Below, piece by piece: positions 29,250 through 38,854 of a DNA stretch of 64,000 nucleotides. Each line of letters begins with the position of its first letter. Position 1 is the stretch's first letter. Source of the DNA: Gymnogyps californianus (taxonomy: Eukaryota > Chordata > Aves > Accipitriformes > Cathartidae); NCBI RefSeq assembly GCF_018139145.2, contig NC_059486.1:2542001-2606000 (forward strand). The letters are read 5' to 3'. The position numbers and the translations under genes were made by a program. Below the pieces are notes generated by a model. The model saw nothing but the letters and a program-made list of their open reading frames with translations, did no database searches and was not told the DNA's origin.

Positions 29250-29445
29250 GAGGAGTACGAAACCAGATCTGCCGCTGCGGGTTGCTCGGAGAGGCTGTAG
29301 AATCTCCGTCCTGGACGAGCTGAAGACTCAACTGGACACGTCCTTGAGCGGCCTGAGCGAACTATACCTGCTTTGACCAGGGGCTTGGTGGGACTCTTAG
29401 ACTTCAGGAGGTCCCTTCAAACCCCAAGACATTCTGTATTTAGCA
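29250..29445 (+). mobile_element. CR1 LINE 3' end fragment
   Basis: Contains GGAGAGGCTGTAGAATCTCC, GACTCAACTGGACACGTCCT and a tail reading AGGTCCCTTCAAACCCCAAG then ACATTCTGTA. Diverged CR1 3' terminus. Confidence 0.8.
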
Positions 29446-32400
29446 GGTTCATTTCTAAACACAGACGTCCAAAAAAATTATAAATTAACAACAAGACCCC
29501 AAACCCTTTCACTGTGCTACATCTTAACAAGACCAGAGGTCTATTTTGCATTCATCTCCTGTAGGAATAGTTCTGGGAAAATCTTGAAAACAGAATTTTC
29601 AGATAATATGTAATTTTCTGTACTTAAAGTGACAAATCTGTGACCTCCCTAAGTGTATTTTAAATACCGTAGCCCTTGCTTTACTCTTAAACAAGAAAAA
29701 ACAACAGCAAACTACAACCTGCCCCTTTCTTTCTTTCCAGTTGTAACTGCACCATCAGGTATGGCTGGCCTGTGCTGCTGGTGGGAGCCATCTATTTTCA
29801 GCAGTGCCGACTGTCAAAATGAGGTGAGAGAGTTTCCGCAGACCCAAAATGCTTTTAGAACCGGTCTTTGTAGCTCGCTCTCTTGCAAAGTATACTAAAA
29901 GAACTCATTTTCCATGAAGAGATGGAGCCCACGCTTGCATCCATTGATAGCTCCTGTGACTGTATCGGGGAATTGCCACTCCATTTCATGGCTGTTTTAA
30001 TGGCTGCTTGGGATTTCCTCAGGAGTTGTTATTTCTAGCCCACTTCAATTTTGGTGCATCTTATTTCTAAATTTAAAGTTGGATACTTACAAAAATAGTC
30101 CCTAAGATTTTGCCTTTTTTTTTTTTTTTTTAAACTTTCAAGCTTGTATCTTTTAGTTCACTTTACTATTGGTAAATCCGTAACAAATGACGTTGTACAA
30201 TTAACTTGTACAAGTTCTTACAGAATAGTTAGACTTCAGCTTTCCATTGTGAGTGCTGTAAGCACATGGAATTACTGCAGAGCAATATTTTTTAAATGGA
30301 GATTACTTTGTGGCTAATTCATTGGCTTTAAAGACAAAAACTACCGATTAAATATTCTGTTCCATGAGGACTGTAAGGAAGAATTGAATGAAAACACTAA
30401 AATCTCAGCTGATTTGTAACAATAATGTAATATTGATGACAAATGGGTACAAGTCTGTGGTGATGGTCTCTGATACCAATGAAGAAACAGTTTTTAAAGA
30501 TTAGGCTGACATTAAGCTACTTTTCCAACCGCCATTTCTATTTTTGGCAAAACATCGTGGCCCCCTGAAAACAGTTTAAGCACATGTAGAAAGCATCAGA
30601 AGTCACGAAAGTAAACATTAGGTTTATGGTCAGTCTCTCACCATTTATATTGGAAATAGAAACAGCCCTGAGATCCCCAAACAGGAAGTCTTTGGTCTTT
30701 AACAACAAAGCCGTATTTACAAAATTATGCTGCTTCCACTTCCCTATTTTGAAACCGAACCTTACCGCTCTAACAAATGTTTATGTGGGCAGACCCTGTT
30801 TTATGCTTAACTGACTGTTCCTCTACCAGGTCACACAGCAGCAGTCCCATAGGGCTTTCCAGGGGATATATAAACCTCAGTGCTATTTTAATGAAACCCG
30901 AAATACTCTTCAAAAACCTGAAACAAGATGACGCCAACTTCTGCGAGAGGCCAACTCTGAACACAGACTGCCCTCAGCTGTCACTGGCTGAGATCCACCT
31001 TACCCATCGCCTCTGCTCAAGTCAGCGTTCAGGCTCCAGTTCTGAGACCGTTCAGTACATGTCAGCTCTCGCTCTGGTTCTAGACTGGGACTTGTCAGCC
31101 AACTGGCAGTCTAACCATGCTATAAGCATATATAATAGAGCTTATATAAGCTATAAACATATAATACATGCTCATTTATCTGTATAAGCACTAGCTTTTT
31201 TGCCTGTAAGAACTACTTATTAAAACCTTTCAGAATTATGATACCATTAAAAAACCAAAACCAAACAAAAAAATGCTTAGCATCGAGGCCCCTTCCAGAA
31301 AGCCAGCATGGACACTAATTGCTAGAACTTACTACAACGTCTTTCTACAAGAACATCTTTTGTGGTCCTGCAACAAGAATCAAGGGCAACACCCGCCAGA
31401 GTCCACTGGCTACCTCTGCTTGCTCCACAGAGAGTGTGCCCACAAGGCCCAGAGACTGGTTTAATTACAGAAGGCATTCCTCGACTCTAACATGGAGTTG
31501 AGGACGCTACAACAGCCTCTGCTGTTAACACCTTCCCTCCCAAAAGCCATGTGTCTCTTTTTCAGTTCTTAACCAACCTTCTGGTACCCAGCCACCTCCT
31601 CTACCTTTACACCCCGGGAACGTGGTTGCTGTCCTACTGCACAGGCACGTTTTTCTGTTTGACAGATGTTTCATTTCAGAAATACCTGCTTCTGCAAGAT
31701 ATTTGACATTTACACATCAACATCATCTAACTTCACAGGCAGTGATACTCACTCCAGCTGGTTCATTTTAAAAGACACAGACAGGCCAGCAGAAAACTGA
31801 TTCAGCCCACGTGGCAACCATAGCAGGCCTAGGTCCTTCAGAAATGGAATTTATTTTCTTTACGCAGTAAATTAGACATATGTTTAAAACAGTCCTACCA
31901 GTCTGACACTCTCTTTGTTTTTATTTAAATATTATGCCATTGAGGAAATGTCAAACTGGTATAAATCTAGGAACAAACTGCATTCTGAAATGCATCGCTG
32001 CTACGTCGAGTTTTTTGAGAACTTCCTGCCAACAGATTCCAATATCCAGAATCCCAATTAAAAATGGAACACCCCCACACACACACACACGTCCCTGCAC
32101 AAAAAGCTCCCAGGTTCTTGCAATTCTGTAAAACCTAATCCCACAGATGAGAGAAAAAAAAAAACATTGTATTTTTTTAACTTTGCAGTTGGGCGAGTGC
32201 TTTAAAAAGTCTTTTTAAGGCAACCGTTTTTCAATCAGCTGTGATTTCCTGCGCTCAGTGATAGCTGTGAAGTGTCCCACTGATCACACCGAGTATCTTC
32301 TCTGTGCCGGGGCTGTCCCCCGCACCCGTAAGTCACAGTCATGTCCCTCCTCTTCCAGGAGAGGGCACGTTTTGATGGCAAATGAAACCACGGAGTCTCA

Positions 32401-35049
32401 TAGCACCGGCTTTAAAAAAAACAGCTTAAACTACACACATCTACAGAGCTGGATCGTTAAAGGTCAACCACGCGAGCAGGTGTGGGTTCACTGGTCAAAG
32501 TGCTCCACCCCTGCTTGTAATCAGTTTCGGTGGTAATTTCATTAGTGCCTGGGGAAAAGACAAGTAGAAGAGAAGCAGGTGATGGGGTAAGGTGCGTATG
32601 GCAGGGAAAGAGAGGCTGTTAATCCCAGCAGGGTAATGGCCCATAGAAGTGCTAAAAGAAAGGTGCTGTGAGCAACTCTCCTAGCTCCTGGGTTAAGCAG
32701 CAATTCAGAGTTAAAAGTAATTGCCCTTGTATTTCTTTCCCCGTTCAAAAGCTGGGAGCATGTGGAGAAGGCGTTCTGCTGCAATGACACCCGCTGGTGC
32801 ACGACTGGATTGTCAAGCAACGGACAGGAGAGAGAAAAGAAACCTGAATGGGAACACGGAATAAGCAGCGTTCAAGCCTGCTCTCAGGGTGACTTTAGAC
32901 ATAAATAACAGGGAGCACAAGTGGAAAACAACACATGCTTCAGAGCGGGCCTGTCCCATCAAGATCCATGTTGTTCTCTATTGCAGCAGAATGACAGAGG
33001 GAGATAGGACACCCCTCCTTTGCTGCTAGCAGTGGAATTGGAGATTCCCCCCCCATCACTTGTTTGCCCTTCTCTTAGCACTTTGTGTTGCTGACTTGTT
33101 TTTTGATGTTGGGCCTTTTTCGCTAGTGAAATGTTGCTTCTATTTAAAAGAATCATTCTTCCTCTAGCACACGCAAGTGAACATACAACACTCTTTCCAC
33201 AAGTGCATTTTTGCACTGAGGTGGGAAAACCTTCTCTCCCTAAACAATTTCAGTCAGAAGCAGAGAGAATATAGAGGGGGGAAAAGACAAGCAAGGGAGA
33301 AGCGTGAATTAAAAAAGGAAGAAGGTGCATTAAAATATTTCAGCAACTAACCTGAGAACATCTGTGTGTAGAAAGTGGCTCCGTTCCACCAACTGCAGGA
33401 GTTAGGCTTCATTTTCCTAAAATGAAGGAGAGGTTCCCAAAACTTCTGCTTTTGTTAAGTTATTAAGGCAACTTAGATTGCTGAGTCTTCTGTCCATACA
33501 GGCAACATAAACTCTTCGTTGTAGTCTACAGATTCTTGATCGGGGAGTGGGACTTAGGATGACCTCCGTTACATTTGCAAGATTCTCATCTGCCGGGTCC
33601 TCCACTGCAATTGCTTTCTTGTTACTTTTGACACTTGTTGATTTATGTTCTTTCTGAATACCGCAGGGTAAGAACCAAGGCCCAACTTAAGTCTGGACTC
33701 CCTTTTGCTTAAAAAATAAAAATGGAAAAAAGTTTCTATCCAATGTCATTGCAAAGGAAAACCTGAAAGCAAAATCTCAGTGCAAATGAGAAAATCAGAA
33801 ACTGGGTTTTTCTTCTTTTATACAGCTTGAAAACACAGTGGTTGAGTTCGGACTGGGGATCGTACAGGAACTTGCACGCCCCTAACAGTACACACGTTAG
33901 AGCTGGACAGAAGGTCTTGTTCCCTCTGCTGAACCCAACAGCCGTACACAAACGCACACAAGCAGCCGAGCTGCCAAGCCAAATTGCACTTGTTCTCCGC
34001 AGCCATCAGGCAAAGCCCTGCAGAGAGCACCAGGCCACGCTTCCACCTTTCCCTCCTCTCATGGTTCTGCAGGAAGACACCCCGCTTCCTGTCCTGCAGC
34101 CCCAGTTAGACCTCTGCCCACTCCTGCCTCCCTCCTTCGCGTTGACATTTAGCAAACAGCCAGGGAGTGTTATGCTGTCTCAGTTTCATAGGCATTACCA
34201 CCAAACCAGCGAACAGGGCAAGCAGACGGCAGCCCACGGTACCTACGCAGGTGAGGGGCACTGGCACTAAGCATTAATGGATAATCTCAGCATGCCTGAG
34301 GCCAAGCACTTCTGGAATGGAACTGCTGTTCCAAGTTTCTGTGCAACTACTATCCACCAGTTCAGCCTCCTAAACAATGTATTTCCAGCTATTGAGTCTA
34401 CAGTTATACAGAAGAACAGCTCCAGATTTAATAAGCAAATAAGGGAGGCATGCTAAAAGGATTGGGTGGAGAGGAAAGATCTAAGCTTTAATTCTAAACC
34501 CGCCAAAACTGATGTGTGTTACTGTGCAAATTGTTGGCTTTGTTACTCCTTGTCTGTGTAACAATCATACTGATACGCTTGTCTGGATCTCTGGTTCATT
34601 GTAAGTGAAAGATCCTCAGACAGAAGAATGCAGAGCATTAGTCTGCAGACTTTAGTCAATATAGTAAGATGATACAAAATTATTCAGGACAATGAAAACT
34701 GAAACTTCCTGCAGACTTACAGAAAGATCCCAGAATGTTGAGCAACTAGCCAATAAAATGTCGGAAGGAATTCATAGTAAGACACAAAAAAATTTTTTTA
34801 AAATTATGCCAAACACATAGATGTAGAATTGCCTCTAAAGTAGGATACAACCTTAGGATATGAGATAAATTAGGATGTAACATTCAAAAGATCTCATAGT
34901 CACTGTAGGTATTTACATGAATAAAAGTAGCACAATGCCTGTGAAAAATCAAATAAACTGTTAGGACTTAAAGTGAGAGAAAGAGAGTAAAACAGAAAGC
35001 ACAGTCAAGCCACTGTATACACACAATTTGCCTATGCCTTCAACTCTGC

Positions 35050-35285
35050 ACATTCCTGGGGCCACCCCGTCACAGAAAGGATATAATAGAACTGCAAAGG
35101 TACAGAGAAGGATAACAAATATGATCAAAGACACGGAAGGCCCACAATAAAAAAGAAAGACTAAACAGACCAGGATCATTCACTTCAGCAAAAAAAAGAG
35201 GGATGTCTGAGGTTAAGCAAAGACCAACAGGGAATGGATTGTTCTCACCACGAGACCTAGAAGACACCCTCTAAAATCTGCACAG
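35050..35285 (+). mobile_element. Old CR1-like fragment
   Basis: Resembles a 3' coding part of CR1: GGATATAATAGAACTGCAAA, AACAAATATGATCAAAGACA and AAAGAAAGACTAAACAGACC. Diverged and frame-broken. The LTR begins immediately after it, so it may have been interrupted by that insertion. Confidence 0.6.
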
Positions 35286-35288
35286 GTA

Positions 35289-35877
35289 TGCTGGTTTTGG
35301 CTGGGACAGAGTTAATTTTCTTCACAGTAGCTGGTATGGGGCTGTGGTTTGGATTTGTGCTGAAAACAGGGTTGATAAGACAGAGATGTTTTCGTTATTG
35401 CTGAGCAGTGCTTACAAAGCGTCAAGGCCTTCTCTGCTTCTCACCCCACCCCATCAGCAAGCAGGCTGGGGGTGCACGTGGAGTTGGGAGGGAACACAGC
35501 CGGGACAGCTGACCCCAACTGACCCAACGGATATTCCAGACCATATGGCATCATGCTCAGCATGTAAAGCTGGGGGAAGAAGGAGGAAGGGGGGACGTTC
35601 AGAGTGATGGCATTTGTCTTCCCAAGTCACCGTTACGCGTCATGGAGCCCGGCTTTGCTGGAGATGGCTGAACCCCTGCCTGCCGATGGGAAGTGGGGAA
35701 TGAATTCCTTGTTTTAATTTGCTTGCATGTGCGGCTTTTGCTTTACCTATTTAACTGTCTTTATCTCAACCCACAAGTTTTCTCACTTTTCCAATTTCTC
35801 ACTTTTCCCCCATCCAACCAGGGGGGAGTAAGCGAGCGGCTGTGTAGTGCTTACTTCCCAGTTGGGGTTAAACGAGG
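35289..35877 (+). mobile_element. Endogenous retrovirus LTR at the left edge of the array
   Basis: Starts TGCTGGTTTTGGCTGGGACA and runs about 590 bp, with CAGCTGACCCCAACTGACCC, AGTCACCGTTACGCGTCATG and a tail reading GCTGGGGTTAAA-like. This is a widespread bird ERV LTR type known to me; I cannot assign its exact family. The last few bases (canonical ...CA end) are replaced by array sequence, so the 3' edge and any right-hand target duplication are lost. No internal retroviral region follows. Confidence 0.75.
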
Positions 35878-36073
35878 CCGAGGCAGTTCCCTCGGCCTGC
35901 CTTCGTGTGCCCCGGCCCCTCACCGTCCCGAGGGCCCTGGGCCCGCACCCCACGCCCCAGTGTCCTTCCTGGGCTGGGGAGACCAGGAGGGGACAGAGGC
36001 GTCCAGACGCAGTTGCCAAAGTACCAAATAAGAGAGAGGAGAAAGCATTTTTACTTTCTTGTTACTTTCTTGG

Positions 36074-36079
36074 TTTATT
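36074..36079 (-). terminator. Minus-strand polyadenylation signal, unit 1
   Basis: AATAAA on the minus strand, 520 bases past the 117-codon ORF, with pyrimidine-rich CTTTCTCCTCTCTCTTATTT just downstream. It would give an unspliced transcript of about 0.93 kb. Present in all nine units. Confidence 0.45.
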
Positions 36080-36457
36080 GGCTTTTCAAGAGTTTTTGGT
36101 TGCCCAATCTTGAAAAGAACTAACGAAGCAGCTAGAAGGGGCCTGAATGCTGAAGGCCGGCGCTTCTTCCTGGCAGCCCTGCGGTCTTCTGCGTCTCCAG
36201 AGGAACGGCTGTCTCTCTGACGTCTCTTCTCGATCTCTGGCTGTTCTTCGTGCGCCGCCGCGGAGGGTCTGGCTCCATCTCCAACCTGCCGTCGGGCAGC
36301 CTTCTCGTCCTCAGGCCGAAGAAACCCCACCTCCAGGCCCCAGGGACCTCGGTGGCCCTCTGAGGGACTTCTCCCGGCACAGCAGCCCGGCGGAAGCCAT
36401 GCTGTCTCGTCCCCTCTTCTTGGGGCTCAGAGCAGAGGAGATGGCACCCCTTCGGAA

Positions 36458-36499
36458 GGGGTGAGGGTAGGGGAGAGGGTGGGGGCCGGGAAGGGAGGG
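36458..36499 (+). other. G-run cluster with G-quadruplex potential (unit 1)
   Basis: Seven or more runs of three to five G within 42 bases on the + strand, separated by one to three bases (GGGGTGAGGGTAGGGG and onward). It lies just past the 117-codon ORF stop in transcript sense, where the transcript itself would be C-rich. Conserved in all units. Confidence 0.6.
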
Positions 36500-36598
36500 C
36501 TCACAAGACCCCCGGCCATCAACAAACGAATTGTTGATGCCGGGGAGGTGGAAAATGTGAGCCTGCGGGCCGGCCAGGCGCGGAGGGCAGGCACCCAG

Positions 36599-36952
36599 CT
36601 AGTGCCAGGTGCGGCGGCCGGGCCGGCGGTAGGGCGCTGGCCGGGCGCTCCTACGGCACCGCGTCGATGGTGCTGTGGAGGGGAGCCCTGGCACGATGGA
36701 GTGGTGCCAGGGGAGCCATCCTGGAGGTGGATCCACCTCCATCGGCTCCTCCTCATCTGGAGGTGGATCCACCTCCATGGGCTCCACACCACCAGCTACA
36801 TAAGCGATGGCCATAGCCACCGCGTAGCTGATGGTGCCTCCCCTCCGACGCCGCCTCTTCCTCCGCGCCTCCCGCCGCCGCTTTTTGGGTTGCCCACGCA
36901 GAGGTGGGCAACCGCTCGCCTCGCTGCTGTGGGTCCTCTTTCTGCCCGCCAT
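36599..36952 (-). CDS. Hypothetical 117-residue basic protein with MEVDPPP repeats, unit 1
   Basis: I do not recognise this protein. Of the longer ORFs in the unit this is the one with a true ATG in optimal Kozak context (A at -3, G at +4) about 57 bases downstream of a TATA box. Residues 1-20 are Ser/Gly/Pro-rich. Residues 23-37 are an Arg/Lys block (KKRRREARRKRRRRR) resembling a nuclear localisation or nucleic-acid-binding segment. Residues 40-56 are hydrophobic. Residues 57-78 contain two copies of a 12-residue acidic/proline repeat, EPMEVDPPPDEE and EPMEVDPPPGWL. The tail is Pro/Arg-rich. It is intronless as drawn; the stop is TAG at 36,601-36,599. The open frame may partly reflect high GC, and array homogenisation alone could preserve it, so coding status is uncertain. 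Confidence 0.4.
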   Translation of the reverse strand: MAGRKRTHSSEASGCPPLRGQPKKRRREARRKRRRRRGGTISYAVAMAIAYVAGGVEPMEVDPPPDEEEPMEVDPPPGWLPWHHSIVPGLPSTAPSTRCRRSARPAPYRRPGRRTWH

Positions 36953-37008
36953 CGTGGAGGTCGAGGACCCGGACGCTCAGCGAATGAGGGCCAAGCGCTG
37001 GGGGCCCG

Positions 37009-37096
37009 CTATTTATAGGGTCCGGAACAGAAGGCTGTGAGGTAGCTCGTGACATCAGGAGGCCACTGTGACGGCTCTGCAAATAACCATATATGG
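37009..37096 (-). promoter_or_regulatory. Minus-strand promoter of unit 1: CArG box, CRE-like site, TATA box
   Basis: Reading the minus strand: CCATATATGG at 37,096-37,087 is a perfect CArG box (CC(A/T)6GG, the SRF site); TGATGTCA at 37,057-37,050 is one base from the CRE consensus; CTATAAATAG at 37,018-37,009 is a canonical TATA box. Transcription would start near 36,985, about 33 bases before the ATG. Order and spacing resemble serum- or cAMP-responsive promoters; activity is inferred. Confidence 0.6.
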
Positions 37097-37145
37097 CTCT
37101 TGTGGCAGCTGGGGGGCCTGTGGCCTTAAAGGTCCCCTACTGTGG

Positions 37146-37166
37146 GAGGAAGGGGGGGGGGGGGGG
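37146..37166 (+). repeat. Poly-G tract of variable length (unit 1)
   Basis: Long G run beginning after GGGAGGAAG, ending TGAGG in units 1-3 and CTGAGG in units 4-9. Interrupted by C in units 2-3, by T in unit 4, and remodelled to GAAGAGGAGGGTGGGG in units 8-9. Lengths differ among units, indicating slippage. Confidence 0.8.
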
Positions 37167-37169
37167 TGA

Positions 37170-38080
37170 GGGCCCCTTTCCTGGGGACCGCTCCCCCGTG
37201 TCCATTCCTACGGGAGGGACACTGCAGGGATCGGGGCTGAAAGGTGGGCAAAGTTTTTTCTGAGGAGGGCCAGAATTGTTTGGACTCTACCCACCCATCC
37301 TTTTCGCCGTTGTAATGGCTGAGGGATTGTTAACCATCTATGTGAGCCAGATGGCGACTTGCCACCAACTTTGGTGGAATTTGGATCAGGCCCAATGTGA
37401 GTGAGTCCTTACAGAGCTCGGGGAGACGAGGGGGAAACTTTGCAAGGCCTAACTGGTTCAGAGGAGCGAGGTGGCAGGCAAAGAGGATGAGCGCTGTGAA
37501 GCTGCTGGTACCGTTGCGCTTCATCAGCAGAAGGATACGTTGCTGATTTCTCGGGGTGGATGGCAACAGAGTCTGGATGTGATTCACGTGTGGCTCCTGG
37601 GAAAACGAAGGGGAGCTTTACCAACTGTACCTGTGAAGCCACACATCCTCTTAAATCACAGCAGCTACCAATCCGTCCCCAAACCCAAGCGCTTTGTGCA
37701 GAGCACTGCTTACAGCCTCACTTCTCAGCCCCTCCCAGTCCTGGCCAGACAGGGAACACCAAGACCCTACTGCAATTTTGGCAGTCCTAGCAATGGGTCA
37801 GACCCACGCTGCTCCAGCCCTAGAACGCATCACCTCCACCCCAGAGGTACAACTGCCCATCCCAGCGCCGTTTCTGGATGCCTCTTTCCACTAGAGGAAA
37901 CTTCAGCTGGAGGAGATGGTCTTCCTGACCTTTGTATCCAAAAAGATGCGATCCAGCTACACTGGATCTTATTCATTGGAATCCGTGCCATCCCCTTCTC
38001 TCATTTACCGCTTATTGCAGGGAGCTTTGCTTGTGTGTGTGTCAGCATCAGGATGCTTTGAGTTCAAGGCTCCTGCCTGA
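37170..38080. other. Unassigned unit segment
   Basis: About 0.9 kb of ordinary base composition in each unit between the poly-G tract and the gag-like remnant. A + strand frame stays open for 196 codons (37,471-38,061) but begins with GTG, has no ATG until its last codons and resembles nothing I know. It may be further decayed retroviral or host sequence. Confidence 0.6.
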
Positions 38081-38082
38081 CG

Positions 38083-38590
38083 TTGGCTGAACTCTGCTGC
38101 CTCTCCAGATGGGGACTGGCCTGGCATTTTTCAGGCAGGAGCAAGGTAGTTCTGCTACTCCTATCAAAAAGCATCAGCATTCGCATCCTAGCAACGCCTA
38201 AGAGTCCTGCAGCAATGGTCTGGAACTTCACTCCCGAACAACTGCAGGATCCTGATGAAGTGATAGAATGTTGGGGAAAAAAATGCCGTGGCTGCTCCAG
38301 AGAGACGGTACTTACTGCACTGGGCTGGGCCCCGGCTGGCATCTACCAAACACTGCTCAGTATCGTGCAGCACCCTCAAGGAGAAGAGAGGGAAAACAGA
38401 CCAACAGACACTATGGCTAAAGCAGACACTGTATCAGTCGCCCCTATAACTAAAAAGAAACAATGGAAGCGGAAGTCAACTGGTTTAGTAAGGGATGAAG
38501 AAGCTTCCAATTCTCTCCTCCATCCCACGGGGGAGGAGTGAGCGAGCAGGCGTGTGGTGCTTAGCTGCCGGCTGGGGTTAAACCATGACA
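38083..38590 (+). mobile_element. Retroviral gag-like remnant fused to LTR tail, unit 1
   Basis: An open frame with its first ATG at 38,215 (MVWNFTPEQLQDPDEVIECW onward, ending with a basic KKKQWKRKS segment) resembles the gag region of avian endogenous retroviruses, from memory of that family. At about 38,511 it switches directly into the last 80 bp of an LTR (TTCTCTCCTCCATCCCACGG to GGTTAAACCATGACA). Everything between gag and the LTR tail is gone, so this is a dead deletion derivative. Confidence 0.6.
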
Positions 38591-38629
38591 TATAGGAAGC
38601 AGCTGAGGGAGGAGGAGAGTGGTTTGGTG

Positions 38630-38800
38630 TCTAAAAATCCTCGTTTTGCTTTCATCCTAAAGCTACTATATCCTTATATGCTTTAATCCTAAATGGAGGA
38701 TCCTTTGATGAAGAGGATCCTTAGAGCCTTTTAATCCTAAAGCAAAAGGATCCTTTTAATCCTTTGGCATCTAAAAATCCTACTTTTGCTGTAATTGTCA
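38630..38800. repeat. AT-rich segment with repeated GGATCC cores (unit 1)
   Basis: About 170 bp of TTAATCCTAAA-like words with three GGATCC cores (GGAGGATCCTTTG, GAGGATCCTTAG, AAGGATCCTTTT) that are locally palindromic. CTAAAAATCC occurs at 38,631 and again at 38,771. GCTGAGGGAGGAG occurs at 38,602 and 38,821, so an older internal duplication of about 140-220 bp is likely. Repeated in every complete unit. Confidence 0.7.
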
Positions 38801-38854
38801 ACCTTTGCTCGATATGAAGGGCTGAGGGAGGAGAAGAGGGGTTTGGTTTTGGCA

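Larger units (their letters stand above)
28591..35288. other. Intergenic region between MED13L and the repeat array
   Basis: No gene recognised. Contents are two CR1 relics (listed separately), a T-run at about 30,114-30,131, a short (CA)n at about 32,077-32,091, and otherwise unique-looking AT-rich DNA. Scattered ORFs of up to 147 codons show no recognisable protein. In mammals the sequence past MED13L leads toward TBX3; nothing of TBX3 is visible here. Confidence 0.7.

Noticed and set aside
33827..34270. 147-codon + strand ORF in the intergenic region
   Set aside because: No family resemblance, unremarkable start context; consistent with chance.
28591..35288. TBX3 or another neighbouring gene
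   Set aside because: No T-box or other recognisable coding exon found on either strand.
36147..36464. 105-codon + strand frame with a true ATG
   Set aside because: Antisense to the putative 3' part of the minus transcript, no promoter seen, explained by high GC.
36427..36792. 121-codon minus-strand frame with WRWIHLQ repeats
   Set aside because: Another frame of the palindromic repeat region; no promoter-proximal ATG and begins inside the better-supported ORF.
36461..37018. 185-codon + strand open frame antisense to the 117-codon ORF
   Set aside because: GTG start and GC-rich shadow of the minus-strand ORF; its stop is the TATA box itself read on the other strand.
37471..38061. 196-codon + strand open frame in every unit
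   Set aside because: Begins with GTG, has no ATG until the last codons, no recognised domain and no promoter motif; kept only as an unassigned segment.
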